A stretch of 59,782 bases of DNA from CALVGQ01 sp031551965. GTDB lineage: Bacteria > Bacillota_I > Bacilli_A > Erysipelotrichales > Erysipelotrichaceae. Each line of letters begins with the position of its first letter. Position 1 is the first letter of the stretch. The position numbers and the translations under genes are program-made. The notes under the pieces were generated by a model, which was not told the origin of the DNA, made no database searches, and saw only the letters and a program-made list of their open reading frames with translations. Positions 43,635 to 52,442 of this stretch are shown here, piece by piece. Location: assembly GCA_031551965.1 (NCBI GenBank), contig JAVBMW010000031.1:1-59782 (forward strand), in the 5' to 3' direction.

Positions 43635-44546
43635 ATGATCACAAAGGCAAGTGGATTGGACAAACAAGACGTTTACAAAATGTGGAAAAGTATTTTTGCC
43701 CAAGATGATGGCGGATATACTGATTTCTATTTTCGTACACATTACCGTAATGGAGAAACTTTTGTAAAAAAAGAAAATAATCATGTCGTGGGTTGTGCAA
43801 GTAAGCATCCTCATCCTGTCATGATGAATGATCGATTGATCCAATGTTCCATGATTTTAGGTGTTGCAGTATTAAAGGAACAACGTGGTAAAGGAATCAT
43901 GAAAGAATTGATGAAAGCGATGCTTGATGAATGTGATCATCAGGAATTGATTACCATGATTCAAGCTTACAACCCTAAATTGTATGAACCTTTCGGATTT
44001 AAAACAGTATATACACGAAAAATATGGAAAATCACAGCCAATGAAGTAAAAAGAATCAATCCTCAAGTTTCTACTACTTTATTTCCTAAAGAATGTGTAA
44101 AGTTATATGGAAAGTTTGTTTCTCGTTTCAATGGATATATTGTACGTGATGAAAAATATTACGAATTATTAATAAAAGAAATAGAAGCAGAAAATGGACG
44201 ATTTGTCGGATATTATAATACAAAAAATCAGTTAGAAGGATATGGAATATTATATTTAGAAAACAATAAATTAACAATAAGAGAAGCAATATATTTAAAT
44301 AGTGTAGCTCTAAATCATATTGTAAACTATGCACTTAATTTAAGGCATGAAATTAAACTAGAAACTAGTGGTGCTGAAAATTTAACTAAGCTTTTTCCAA
44401 ATAGTGAAATGATTGAAGAAGACTATACAATGGTAAGGTTAAATAATCCGGAGCTATTTAACCGATTATTTAATTGCAATGTAAAAACAGTTGAACAAGC
44501 TATGAAATTACATCGCAAACCATTATATATGCATGAAAATAAGTAA
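43635..44546 (+). CDS. GNAT N-acetyltransferase, Eis-like
   Basis: A 303-residue protein. An acetyl-CoA-binding GNAT core is at 20-140 (DGGYTDFYFRTHYRNGETFV, then ILGVAVLKEQRGKGIMKELMKAM, the R-G-x-G-x motif). A second, degenerate GNAT-like half follows, as in Eis enhanced-survival acetyltransferases, without a full sterol-carrier domain. GAGGGA precedes the ATG at 43635. It ends the rapZ operon, which closes about 180 bp before the licT leader. The substrate, an amine or antibiotic, is not known. Confidence 0.85.
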   Translation: MITKASGLDKQDVYKMWKSIFAQDDGGYTDFYFRTHYRNGETFVKKENNHVVGCASKHPHPVMMNDRLIQCSMILGVAVLKEQRGKGIMKELMKAMLDECDHQELITMIQAYNPKLYEPFGFKTVYTRKIWKITANEVKRINPQVSTTLFPKECVKLYGKFVSRFNGYIVRDEKYYELLIKEIEAENGRFVGYYNTKNQLEGYGILYLENNKLTIREAIYLNSVALNHIVNYALNLRHEIKLETSGAENLTKLFPNSEMIEEDYTMVRLNNPELFNRLFNCNVKTVEQAMKLHRKPLYMHENK

Positions 44547-44628
44547 TTTAGAATATTTAAAAAAAATCAGTTTATATTTCATTGGATGATTTTATTGAGA
44601 TAAATTTATTGTTTTCTTGCGATTTGGT

Positions 44629-44657
44629 TTGACAGTACTTTCGACCAATGGTAAGAT
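44629..44657 (+). promoter_or_regulatory. Promoter of the licT-PTS operon
   Basis: TTGACA (44629-44634) and TAAGAT (44652-44657) with 17 bp between. The transcript would start just before the first RAT site. Confidence 0.75.
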
Positions 44658-44669
44658 ATCGTTAATTAA

Positions 44670-44697
44670 GGATTGTCACTCACTCGAGGCATAACCT
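44670..44697 (+). promoter_or_regulatory. RAT antiterminator site 1
   Basis: GGATTGTCACTC then GAGGCATAACCT match the ribonucleic antiterminator pattern GGATTGTNAC...GGCATAACC bound by LicT/BglG proteins. It overlaps the 5' arm of the terminator stem (44678-44685), so binding of the antiterminator would prevent termination. Confidence 0.92.
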
Positions 44698-44737
44698 AGC
44701 AGAATATTGCTTTGGTTGTGGTTGAGTGAGTTTTTTA
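44678..44737 (+). terminator. Leader terminator before licT
   Basis: ACTCACTC (44678-44685) pairs with GAGTGAGT (44724-44731), followed by six T residues. It competes with RAT site 1. Confidence 0.88.
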
Positions 44738-44759
44738 ATTATATATAGGAGGTGATCGT

Positions 44760-45593
44760 GTGAAAGTGATAAAAAAAATCAATAATAATTTTGCGGTTTG
44801 TATTGATAATAATAATCGTGAGCTAATTGCCTATGGTAGTGGAATAGGATTTCCTTCAATTCCTTATGAATTATCTGATTTGAGTAAGATAGATCGAACT
44901 TATTATGGAATTGAGTCATCCTACTTAAAATTGATCGATGAAATACCCGATAAAATATTTGAAATATCAACCAGGATCGTTGACATGGCAAGAAGTTATA
45001 CAAATAGTGAATACAACAACAATGTAGTATTTACTCTAGCTGATCATATCCATTTTGCGATTGAAAGAACTAAAAGAAATATATATTTTAATACACCATT
45101 ATCCTATGATATCAAATATTTTTATGAAAATGAGATGGAAATCGGAAGACTCGCACTTAAAATCATCCACAATGAAATGAATGAAAAATTACATGAGGAT
45201 GAAGCAGTAAATATAGCGATGCATTTTGTGAATGCAGCTATGATGAATCATAGTAGCTCATATAGTGAAAATGATTTGATTATTAACGAACTCACAGAAA
45301 TAATAGAGATTCAAATGAAATTTAAAATAAAGAAAGATGAGTTTAACTATTCAAGATTTGTTTCTCATTTACAGTATCTATTAAAAAGAAAAAATGTTGA
45401 AAACGAAATTTCATCTGAAAATTTAAAAATATTCAATTCAATGAAAGAACAGTTTCCAAATGCTTATGAAAGTGCATTATTGATCAGTACTTACATTGTG
45501 GATAAACTAAAGTGGACATTAAATCAAGAAGAGTTAATGTACTTGATGTTGCATATAAATCGTTTATATGTAAGAGAGGATTGTAACCGGTAA
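44760..45593 (+). CDS. LicT/BglG-family transcriptional antiterminator
   Basis: A 277-residue RNA-binding regulator. Residues 1-55 form the CAT RNA-binding domain (VIKKINNNFAVCIDNNNREL, then YGSGIGFPSIPYEL). Two PTS-regulation domains follow (ARSYTNSEYNNNVVFTLADH, then NEMNEKLHEDEAVNIAMHFV, and a second copy with EQFPNAYESALLISTYIV). Phosphorylation of PRD histidines would report sugar supply; the second copy ends MLHINRLYVRE. The GTG start has AGGAGGTGATC. Downstream are two more RAT sites and its PTS gene, so it autoregulates and controls the transporter. Confidence 0.93.
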   Translation: MKVIKKINNNFAVCIDNNNRELIAYGSGIGFPSIPYELSDLSKIDRTYYGIESSYLKLIDEIPDKIFEISTRIVDMARSYTNSEYNNNVVFTLADHIHFAIERTKRNIYFNTPLSYDIKYFYENEMEIGRLALKIIHNEMNEKLHEDEAVNIAMHFVNAAMMNHSSSYSENDLIINELTEIIEIQMKFKIKKDEFNYSRFVSHLQYLLKRKNVENEISSENLKIFNSMKEQFPNAYESALLISTYIVDKLKWTLNQEELMYLMLHINRLYVREDCNR

Positions 45594-45604
45594 GGGCATA
45601 ACCT
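45578..45604 (+). promoter_or_regulatory. RAT antiterminator site 2, overlapping the licT stop
   Basis: GGATTGTAACCGGTAAGGGCATAACCT matches the RAT pattern and includes the TAA stop codon of the antiterminator gene (45591-45593). No terminator stem that it would exclude is evident. Confidence 0.85.
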
Positions 45605-45620
45605 CAAGTGAAAATTTATA

Positions 45621-45646
45621 GGATTGCCACCTAGCGGGCATAACCC
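45621..45646 (+). promoter_or_regulatory. RAT antiterminator site 3
   Basis: GGATTGCCAC then GCGGGCATAACCC, again the RAT pattern. It overlaps the left arm of the following terminator. Confidence 0.88.
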
Positions 45647-45687
45647 AATATGATCTAGTTAGTTAACTTTTTATATTGGGTTTTTAA
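45642..45687 (+). terminator. Leader terminator before the PTS gene
   Basis: AACCCAATAT (45642-45651) pairs perfectly with ATATTGGGTT (45673-45682), followed by T residues. It shares bases with RAT site 3, giving the LicT-type switch a second control point. Confidence 0.88.
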
Positions 45688-45758
45688 TTTAATATGAAGA
45701 CAACTTTAGTGCACATAGTTGTTTACATAAATATTTATAATTATAGAAAGGGAATTTT

Positions 45759-47153
45759 ATGAACAAGTTTGAAAAAACTGCAAGTTTAGTACTAGAAAAA
45801 GTAGGAGGAAAAGACAATATAGCTTTTGTCACTCATTGTATGACAAGAGTTAGAATCAGTTTAAAAGATGAAAGTCTAGTCTCAGTTACAGAAATAGAAA
45901 GTATCGAAGGTGTTTTGGGATGTCAGTTTTCTGGCGGACAGTTCCAAGTTATTATTGGTCCAGGTGTAGAAAAAGTGTATGAAGCTTTTTGTAAACAAGG
46001 TGATTTTGCAGTACATGAATCGATCAAAGAAAACTTAGATGGTAAAAACGAACCATTCTCAATTAAAAAAATAGGAGTAAAAGTATTGGATTCGGTTGCA
46101 GGTTGTATAACTCCAATTCTGCCAATATTGATCGTATCTGGTTTAATCAGAATGATTGCAGCGTTAATTAGTCCATCATTGTTGAATATAGTAAGTGAGA
46201 CTAGTGATATTTATAGATTACTTACACTTGTAAGTGATGCAGGTTTTTATTTCTTTCCAGTCTTTATAGCTGTTTCTGGAGCTAAGAAATTTGGATGTAA
46301 TCCAATGCTGGCGGTTTTGATGGGAGCAGTAATGTTGCACCCAACGATGATGGAAATTATTGCGGAAACAGGATCGTTTGCAGTGTTTGGCATTCCAATG
46401 ATCAAACTGAGTTATGCATCCAGTGTGGTCCCAATGATTTTGATCACTTGGATCATGTCATATGTAGAAAAATTCTTTAAAAAATGGGTTCCTGATGCAG
46501 TAAGCACAATGTTTGTACCGTTATTCACAATATTAGTAATGCTACCTCTTGGATTATGCATCCTTTCTCCTCTTGGTGCAATTTTAGGGTTGGGGTTAAA
46601 CCAAATATTTATTGTGATTCGAACCGTTTTTGGACCATTAGGTGTCGCTATTATTGGTGCATTCTGGTTGGTTTTGGTTTTGACAGGTATGCATCCCGCA
46701 ATCATTGCAACTGCAATTATGACAATAATGTCTCAAGGATATGAAGATACAGTTTTAGTTGGGGCAGCAATATCGATTTATGCAAGTTTAGCGATATCTT
46801 TGGCAATCATGATCAAGGCAAAAAATGCTGAAGATAGAAGTTTAGCGGTAAGTTGTTTTGTTGCCCAAGCATTAGGTGGAGTAGGAGAACCAACTATATT
46901 TGGAATAGGCATGCGTTTTCGAAAAACGATTGTTTATGCTACGATCGGAGTTTTCTTAGGAACACTTTATGCAGCATTTATGAATGTAGGAGTATATTTC
47001 TTAGCGTCATCAAACTTCATGCAACTTTTAGCGTTTAGTAGTCCTGATCCCAAAAACATCCTTCATGGATCGATTGGATGTGCCATTACTTTTATCGTAA
47101 CATTTGTATTGATGATGGTCTTTGGATATGAAAATAAAGAGGCAAAAGTCTAA
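45759..47153 (+). CDS. PTS beta-glucoside-type transporter, IIBC subunits
   Basis: A 464-residue membrane transporter. Residues 1-90 are EIIB with the phosphorylated cysteine in THCMTRVRISL (Cys27). From about 105 the EIIC channel runs to the end with about ten helices (ITPILPILIVSGLIRM, MHPAIIATAIMTIM, ALGGVGEPTIFGIGMRFRK, the last the conserved G-[EQ]-P-[AT] loop). The family often carries an EIIA at the C-terminus; here there is none. Beta-glucosides, sucrose or trehalose are possible sugars. It is controlled by the preceding antiterminator and overlaps the MBL gene by one base. Confidence 0.92.
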   Translation: MNKFEKTASLVLEKVGGKDNIAFVTHCMTRVRISLKDESLVSVTEIESIEGVLGCQFSGGQFQVIIGPGVEKVYEAFCKQGDFAVHESIKENLDGKNEPFSIKKIGVKVLDSVAGCITPILPILIVSGLIRMIAALISPSLLNIVSETSDIYRLLTLVSDAGFYFFPVFIAVSGAKKFGCNPMLAVLMGAVMLHPTMMEIIAETGSFAVFGIPMIKLSYASSVVPMILITWIMSYVEKFFKKWVPDAVSTMFVPLFTILVMLPLGLCILSPLGAILGLGLNQIFIVIRTVFGPLGVAIIGAFWLVLVLTGMHPAIIATAIMTIMSQGYEDTVLVGAAISIYASLAISLAIMIKAKNAEDRSLAVSCFVAQALGGVGEPTIFGIGMRFRKTIVYATIGVFLGTLYAAFMNVGVYFLASSNFMQLLAFSSPDPKNILHGSIGCAITFIVTFVLMMVFGYENKEAKV

Positions 47154-47965
47154 TGGAACTCTTTACTCATGAAAAAATTAGCGACAATGTAATCCTAATC
47201 AAAGATGCTTTTGGAGTTGGAATGTATCTAGTTACTGGGAAAGATAAAGCTTGTTTGTTGGATACGGGTTATGGAGTAACAGGTCTTAAAGAATATGTTG
47301 AAACAATTACTTCGCTACCTGTAATTGTGTTGTTGTCACATGGCCATGTAGATCATGCAATGGGGTGTGTAGAGTTTGATGAAGTGTATATGAATTATGC
47401 GGATCTTGATTTGTACAAAGTACATTCAAACCAAGAATTTCGTGAATTATTTATCCAAGTTGGTTTCGAAAAACTTAAAGATATTGAACTTCAAGAAGTT
47501 CGCGTAGATTTTTTGGACCTAGTTGATGAAGCATCTTTCGATTTAGGAGAAGTTCATATCAAAGCGATTCATACACCGGGACATACTCCAGGAATGATGA
47601 TGTTTTTGATACAAGAAGAAAGAATGATCGTATTTGGAGATCAATGTGGACCGGGAACTATCTTGATTGAAGATTTTTCTACGGATGTAAAAACATATTA
47701 TCAATCACTCTTAAAAGTAAAAAAGATTGAATTAAAATATGATGTTGTACTTAGAAACCATGGCACATGCAGATCATCAAAGGAAATATTGGATAATGTG
47801 ATTGAACTTTGCGTTAACATACTAGAAGGTAAAGATGCTCATTTAGAAGTACCATCCGAAATGATACAAGGATTGCCGATTGGTGATTTGAAAATATACA
47901 GTGCTAAAAATCCATTGGATATACAAAAAGAAGGAAACCTCATGTATCGTGAGGATAAAATTTAA
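47153..47965 (+). CDS. Metallo-beta-lactamase-fold hydrolase
   Basis: A 270-residue soluble hydrolase. The zinc-binding motif appears as LLSHGHVDHAMG near residue 64, with further ligands in IHTPGHTPGMM, VFGDQCG and NHGT near 200. The start codon overlaps the stop of the PTS gene by one base (TAATG), so the two are coupled. The substrate is unknown. Its place after a sugar transporter suggests a sugar-phosphate or lactone, which is inference. Confidence 0.88.
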   Translation: MELFTHEKISDNVILIKDAFGVGMYLVTGKDKACLLDTGYGVTGLKEYVETITSLPVIVLLSHGHVDHAMGCVEFDEVYMNYADLDLYKVHSNQEFRELFIQVGFEKLKDIELQEVRVDFLDLVDEASFDLGEVHIKAIHTPGHTPGMMMFLIQEERMIVFGDQCGPGTILIEDFSTDVKTYYQSLLKVKKIELKYDVVLRNHGTCRSSKEILDNVIELCVNILEGKDAHLEVPSEMIQGLPIGDLKIYSAKNPLDIQKEGNLMYREDKI

Positions 47966-47972
47966 TTCAATT

Positions 47973-48009
47973 AGGTATCAAAAGTCATTGTGACTTTGAT
48001 GCCTTTTTA
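47973..48009 (+). terminator. Terminator of the PTS operon
   Basis: AGGTATCAAAAGTCA and TGACTTTGATGCCT pair almost perfectly over a TTG loop and are followed by five T residues. Confidence 0.88.
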
Positions 48010-48067
48010 ATGTGCGTTTTTTTTGGATTGTGGTAGAATATAACTAATTAAGTAGGAGGTTTCTTTT

Positions 48068-48949
48068 ATGAGTAAAATTGATAATCACATTCATAGTGCA
48101 TTCAGCGATGATGGACAATTTAGTCCTTCTAGAATATTTGAAATGGCAAAAGAGAAAGGCATGAAAATGATTTCTATTGCCGATCATAATTCAGTTGAAG
48201 CTTATTTAGGGGAACCGTTTGCGGATCGCTCAGTAGAAGTGATCCCAGCGATTGAACTTGATTGTACAATTGAGGGAGTTAATCTACATGTGCTAGGATT
48301 TGGAATTGACCCAAGATATCCTGAGTTTGAAGAAATAAGAAAAGATATCGTTGCGCAAGAACAAGTAGCTTCTATTAAAAGAATGAAGTTAGTTGAAGAA
48401 CTTGGAATTGTGGTTGATGTAGAAAAGATAATGGAGACTGCCCCCAATGGTGTTGTCGCTGGAGAACTTATAGCGGAAGTTAGTTTAGAAGATCCACGAA
48501 ATATTGACAATGAAATACTCAAACCATATCGAGCAGGAAATAACCGAAGTGATAATCCATTTGTGAACTTCTATTGGGATTATTGTGCCCAAGGAAAGCC
48601 GTGTTACGTTGATGTAAGATTTATAACTTTGGGAAAAGCAGTTGAAGTAATTCATGCAGCAAATGGAGTTGCAGTACTTGCTCATCCTGGGAATAATATA
48701 CATGAAGACGAAACACTGTTGTATAAAATAATAAAAACAGGAGTTCAAGGAATTGAAGTATATAGTAGCTACCATAGTGATAAACAAATTGAGTTCTATC
48801 ATCAAAAGGCAAAGGAATACAATTGTCTGATCACTTGTGGAAGTGACTACCACGGTAAAAATAAACCATCTATTCAAATTGGAGATCCAAAACCATTTGA
48901 AACAGATGAAGAACTTATAGAAATGATGCATAGGGCTATTAAAAAATAA
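48068..48949 (+). CDS. PHP-domain phosphoesterase
   Basis: A 293-residue member of the PHP family, close to 3',5'-nucleotide bisphosphate phosphatase/RNase AM. Motif I is DNHIHSAFSDDGQFSP, motif II ISIADHNSVEAY, motif III AVLAHPGNNIHED and motif IV CGSDYHGKN, all with the expected metal ligands. AGTAGGAGG lies before the ATG. It shares a unit with the HAD phosphatase that follows after 23 bp. Confidence 0.88.
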   Translation: MSKIDNHIHSAFSDDGQFSPSRIFEMAKEKGMKMISIADHNSVEAYLGEPFADRSVEVIPAIELDCTIEGVNLHVLGFGIDPRYPEFEEIRKDIVAQEQVASIKRMKLVEELGIVVDVEKIMETAPNGVVAGELIAEVSLEDPRNIDNEILKPYRAGNNRSDNPFVNFYWDYCAQGKPCYVDVRFITLGKAVEVIHAANGVAVLAHPGNNIHEDETLLYKIIKTGVQGIEVYSSYHSDKQIEFYHQKAKEYNCLITCGSDYHGKNKPSIQIGDPKPFETDEELIEMMHRAIKK

Positions 48950-48972
48950 AATAGAAGACGAGGAACATTCAA

Positions 48973-49758
48973 ATGATACAAGCAGTATTCTTCGATATCG
49001 ATGGAACGATTGTGAGTGGTAAAACTTTTCAAATTCCCGATAGCACAAAAGAAGCATTAAACAAACTAAAACTAAAAGGAATCAAAACCTTTGTGGCAAC
49101 TGGACGCCCACCTTTTTGGATGGAGTTCATGGATGAGTTGGATCATACATTTGATGGATATATTACAAATAATGGACAACATATCATGATTGATAATCAA
49201 TTGATTCATAAACATGTAATGGACAAAAATATATTAGAAGATTTTTTAAATTATACTTATGAAAAACAAATCGCATGCCATATCATGCTGGAAGATAGAA
49301 TGGTACTTAATCTGATCAATGATCGCGTTTATGATTTTTATAATACATATAAGATGGATCCAATTGAAGATATTATGTCAAAAGAAGATTTGTTGAAACA
49401 AGATATCTATCAAATGTGTGCTTTTGTGAATGTTGATGAGCAAGATGAACTATTAAAGCACCTTCCAGGATACCATGGTGCTACTTGGAATGGTATCAAT
49501 GTGGATATTATCTCAGATAGTTTTGGTGGTAAGGGAGAAGCAATCAAACTAGTTGCAGAGCACTTAGAAATTGATTTAAACAAGACCATGGCCTTCGGAG
49601 ATGGACATAATGATGTGGATATGTTACAGATTGTTAAGATCGGCGTGGCTATGGGTGATGCGGATGACTATGTGAAACAACATGCAGACTACGTTACTGA
49701 CCATGCCCATGAAAATGGAATCATGAATGCTTTAAAACATTTTAACATTTTAGAATAA
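48973..49758 (+). CDS. Cof-type HAD-IIB phosphatase
   Basis: A 261-residue HAD phosphatase of the IIB/Cof group. Motif I is FFDIDGTIVSG, motif II VATGRPPF, and motif IV GDGHNDVDML, with a C2-type cap between them. Such enzymes hydrolyse sugar phosphates or flavin mononucleotide. AGACGAGGAAC precedes the ATG. It closes a short two-gene unit with the PHP phosphoesterase, ended by a terminator. Confidence 0.93.
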   Translation: MIQAVFFDIDGTIVSGKTFQIPDSTKEALNKLKLKGIKTFVATGRPPFWMEFMDELDHTFDGYITNNGQHIMIDNQLIHKHVMDKNILEDFLNYTYEKQIACHIMLEDRMVLNLINDRVYDFYNTYKMDPIEDIMSKEDLLKQDIYQMCAFVNVDEQDELLKHLPGYHGATWNGINVDIISDSFGGKGEAIKLVAEHLEIDLNKTMAFGDGHNDVDMLQIVKIGVAMGDADDYVKQHADYVTDHAHENGIMNALKHFNILE

Positions 49759-49784
49759 GCGTATTTGTTTGATACGCTTTTATA
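49757..49784 (+). terminator. Terminator after the HAD phosphatase
   Basis: AAGCGTAT and ATACGCTT form an 8-bp stem (49757-49764 with 49772-49779), followed by T residues. Confidence 0.82.
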
Positions 49785-49882
49785 TTGATTAATTTTCCGT
49801 ATGAAAATAGTGATGTCAAATACATTTGATAGACACTAATTATATAAATCCTTATCATGAAATCAGGTCAAGGGAGGCTATT

Positions 49883-50467
49883 ATGGAACTAAACAAGCAA
49901 ATCAAAAAGTATAGAACGAGTTTAAATTTATCGCAGGATGATTTGGCGGATAAAATTTATGTAACTCGTCAAACGATTTCAAATTGGGAAACAGGAAAGA
50001 ATTATCCGGATATTCATAGCCTGTTACTGATGAGTTCTGTATTCAATGTTACCTTAGACCAATTAACGAAAGGTGATATAGAAATTATGAGAGAAGAAAT
50101 TAAAAAAGAAGATATAAAAACACTAAGCATTTATTCAAATGTTTTCGGGATTTTAATGTTTTTGACGATCGTATCCACTGCACCACTAGTTTTATATTGG
50201 AAAATTCCAGGAACAGTAGTTGCGGTTGTATTATGGATTGTAACATTATTATTTTCATTTAAAGTTGAAAAATTTAAGAAACAAAATAATATTCAAACCT
50301 ATCAAGAAATTGTTGCGTTTATGAATGGGGAAAGGCTTGATGAAATTGCCGAAGGTAAAGAAAAAGCTAAAAAACCCTATCAACAATTTTTGTTGATGGT
50401 TGTTGCAGCATTAATTACTGCAGTTATATTAGTAATAATATTTAAAGCATTATCTATGCTTAACTAA
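49883..50467 (+). CDS. XRE-family regulator with membrane C-terminus
   Basis: A 194-residue protein. Residues 1-60 are an XRE/Cro helix-turn-helix (IKKYRTSLNLSQDDLADKIYV, then QTISNWETGKNYPD). Residues 85-195 carry two hydrophobic segments close together and a third at the end (YSNVFGILMFLTIVSTAPLVLYWKI, VVLWIVTLLFSF, FLLMVVAALITAVILVIIF). The membrane part suggests sensing at the membrane. The ATG at 49883 with AGGGAGG is preferred to an upstream frame. Its targets are unknown. Confidence 0.88.
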   Translation: MELNKQIKKYRTSLNLSQDDLADKIYVTRQTISNWETGKNYPDIHSLLLMSSVFNVTLDQLTKGDIEIMREEIKKEDIKTLSIYSNVFGILMFLTIVSTAPLVLYWKIPGTVVAVVLWIVTLLFSFKVEKFKKQNNIQTYQEIVAFMNGERLDEIAEGKEKAKKPYQQFLLMVVAALITAVILVIIFKALSMLN

Positions 50468-50505
50468 CAACAAGCACGTCCATTAAAGGGCATGCTTGTT
50501 TTTTC
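50466..50505. terminator. Bidirectional terminator between the XRE regulator and the toxin gene
   Basis: AACAAGCACGTCC and GGGCATGCTTGTT form a stem with one mismatch and one G-T pair, with T residues on the right. The convergent toxin gene ends inside it. Confidence 0.75.
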
Positions 50506-50812
50506 TGATTTCCGCAATTTTGTAGACTAAGTCATCTGCTCGCATCGCAATTATAATTATTTTCATTATTTCGTGTGAAGAATCAATTTTATATACAACC
50601 CTAATACCTAAATTCTTAAATTTAATTTTTAATAAATTCGTTAAATCAGTTCCGTTTTTGTTGCCTAACGGCTTTCCGTATCCACCTTGAGAAACAGAAA
50701 CGGGGTTTTGACTGACTCTTTGAATGCCTTTCAAAACATGTGTTGCGACTGAATGATCAAGCTTTTTTAAATCACTTAATGCTTCGTCGAGAAATTCAAT
50801 TGTCCAACTCAT
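50483..50812 (-). CDS. RelE/ParE-family toxin
   Basis: A 109-residue type II toxin of the RelE/ParE fold: WTIEFLDEALSDLKKLDHSV at the start, GKPLGNKNGTDLTNLLKIKF, then IRVVYKIDSSHEIMKIIIIAM in the last strands. RelE proteins cleave mRNA in the ribosome; ParE types inhibit gyrase. Which this is cannot be told. It overlaps the antitoxin gene by four bases (ATGA), the normal order of antitoxin then toxin. Confidence 0.88.
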   Translation of the reverse strand: MSWTIEFLDEALSDLKKLDHSVATHVLKGIQRVSQNPVSVSQGGYGKPLGNKNGTDLTNLLKIKFKNLGIRVVYKIDSSHEIMKIIIIAMRADDLVYKIAEIRKNKHAL

Positions 50813-51132
50813 TCTAATTCTATTTCCTCACAGTTATCAATATCAGTTTGGCTTATTCCAAGCTCGGTCATGATAGTTTCAATTGTTAATGTATTTTGTT
50901 TTTTTTCGTTAGATACTCTTTTAGTAGCTTCAAGGAAAAGCAAATGGTCTTCTTCGATTCCAACCAAGCGAGAATATTCTTCTGGAGTTATGATAATTGC
51001 TGTAGGCAAATTATTTTTTAAAACAACGATTTGACGCTCCGAATGTAAGCGATCAAAAATCTTTGATGCCTGTCCACGATTGAATTGGGATATTGATACG
51101 AGTTGATTTAAAATGTTAGTTGTGAATGCCAT
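50809..51132 (-). CDS. Phd/YefM-like antitoxin
   Basis: A 107-residue antitoxin. The N-terminal DNA-binding part reads LVSISQFNRGQASKIFDRL and the conserved RQIVVLKNNLPTAIIITPEEYSRLV, typical of Phd/YefM. The C-terminal half would wrap around the toxin. GAGG lies before the ATG. It should repress its own promoter, located in the AT-rich stretch to the right. Confidence 0.88.
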   Translation of the reverse strand: MAFTTNILNQLVSISQFNRGQASKIFDRLHSERQIVVLKNNLPTAIIITPEEYSRLVGIEEDHLLFLEATKRVSNEKKQNTLTIETIMTELGISQTDIDNCEEIELE

Positions 51133-51595
51133 AAAGAACCTCTTTCTATATAAATAGTATATGCGAAAAAATAATTATTATCAATATTTAAACACAAATA
51201 TATCGTTAAATAGTAATACTTATATGCATTATTTAAAATAAATTCGTAAGAATAGTTCAATCATATTTAAACCTGCTTGAGATGAATAATGATTTTATGT
51301 ATTTCCCATATGTAAAGACGATATCGTAAAAAGCCAGTAAATATTTGGTAGAAATTTTTCTGGTTACTATATTGAAATAAACAAAGAGCCAAATATGGCT
51401 AATATAGACTGTATTTGATTATTTTGTGTTTTGTTTCTTTTAAGCTTTTTTATCAGATCAAGCATAAATAATTATAATCTTCATTAATTCTTCTCTTTTT
51501 TCAATTTTATGAACTTCTCACCCCCATACGAGGGCAAGAAGTTTTATGTTTGGCAGAAGCAATCAGAAATGATAATATATATTTAGTGAGGTTTA
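51133..51595. other. Gene-free AT-rich stretch
   Basis: I see no gene in this 463-bp region. It must hold the promoter of the antitoxin-toxin pair at its left. A hairpin (AACTTCT at 51512-51518 and AGAAGTT at 51537-51543, with CCC/GGG inside) lies about 50 bp before the phosphatase gene and could be a weak terminator or leader structure. Confidence 0.6.
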
Positions 51596-52054
51596 ATGAA
51601 AATGATTAAAATAATGTTTGTGTGTCATGGTAACATTTGCCGATCTCCAATGGCTGAATTTATAATGAAAGATTTGTTGAAGAAGGAAGGAATTGCCGAT
51701 GTATTTGTAGCCTCAGCAGCAACAAGTACAGAAGAAATAGGTAATTCAGTCCATTATGGAACAAGAGAAATATTAGATCATTTAAATATCGATTATAGTA
51801 AGAAAAAAGCGGTTCAGTTAAAAAAATCAGATTATGATTACTATGACTATTTAATTGGAATGGATTCGCGGAACATCAACAATATGCTTAGAATTGTAGG
51901 CGGTGATCCAGATCATAAAATTAACCGATTGATGGATTTTACAGATGAGAAATGTGATATTGCCGATCCTTGGTATACGGATAATTTTGATTTAACATAT
52001 AGACAAGTGTTAAAAGGGTGTAAAAGTTTACTGGAAATAATTAAGGAAATCTAG
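51596..52054 (+). CDS. Low-molecular-weight protein tyrosine phosphatase
   Basis: A 152-residue enzyme with the P-loop FVCHGNICRSPMAEF (C-x5-R) near its start and the acid Asp in DIADPWYTDNF. Bacillota relatives counteract tyrosine kinases of the BY type or protect against stress. The ATG at 51596 follows GAGG by only four bases; an in-frame ATG two codons later has a ten-base spacing and is an alternative. The next gene starts two bases after the stop. Confidence 0.93.
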   Translation: MKMIKIMFVCHGNICRSPMAEFIMKDLLKKEGIADVFVASAATSTEEIGNSVHYGTREILDHLNIDYSKKKAVQLKKSDYDYYDYLIGMDSRNINNMLRIVGGDPDHKINRLMDFTDEKCDIADPWYTDNFDLTYRQVLKGCKSLLEIIKEI

Positions 52055-52056
52055 AT

Positions 52057-52425
52057 ATGAATATTGAAAATTATTGGGATGCAGTTTTAAGACAAAAAGA
52101 AGACGAAATAAGAGAATATTTTGATGTTGATGCCATCATACGATGGCATAATACAAATGAACAATTTACACTAGAAGATTTTATTGTGGCAAACTGTGAA
52201 TATCCAGGAAGCTGGTATGGAGAAATAGAGCGAATTGAAAAAGTAAATGATCTAATCATAACGGTTACTCATGTTTACACAATCGACACTTCAATGTCAT
52301 TTCATGTTACATCATTTTTCCGAATCATAGATGATAAAATAATTTCTATTGATGAATATTGGGGCGATGATGGTATAGCTCCACAGTGGAGACTTGATAA
52401 AAAAATCGGAACCAAAATTAAGTAA
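52057..52425 (+). CDS. NTF2-like/SnoaL-family small protein
   Basis: A 122-residue protein with the NTF2-like pattern: YWDAVLRQKEDEIREYFDVDAIIRWHNTNEQ, then ITVTHVYTIDTSMSFHVTSFFRIIDDKIISIDEYWGD. The family includes enzymes and ligand-binding proteins, so the function is open. It follows the phosphatase by two bases and likely shares its transcript. Confidence 0.82.
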   Translation: MNIENYWDAVLRQKEDEIREYFDVDAIIRWHNTNEQFTLEDFIVANCEYPGSWYGEIERIEKVNDLIITVTHVYTIDTSMSFHVTSFFRIIDDKIISIDEYWGDDGIAPQWRLDKKIGTKIK

Positions 52426-52442
52426 TAAGCTGGAGGAAGATT

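Noticed and set aside
45697..45725. ACAACT/AGTTGT inverted repeat before the PTS gene as an operator
   Set aside because: Six-base arms with poor flanks are common in AT-rich DNA; the RAT/terminator control already explains regulation.
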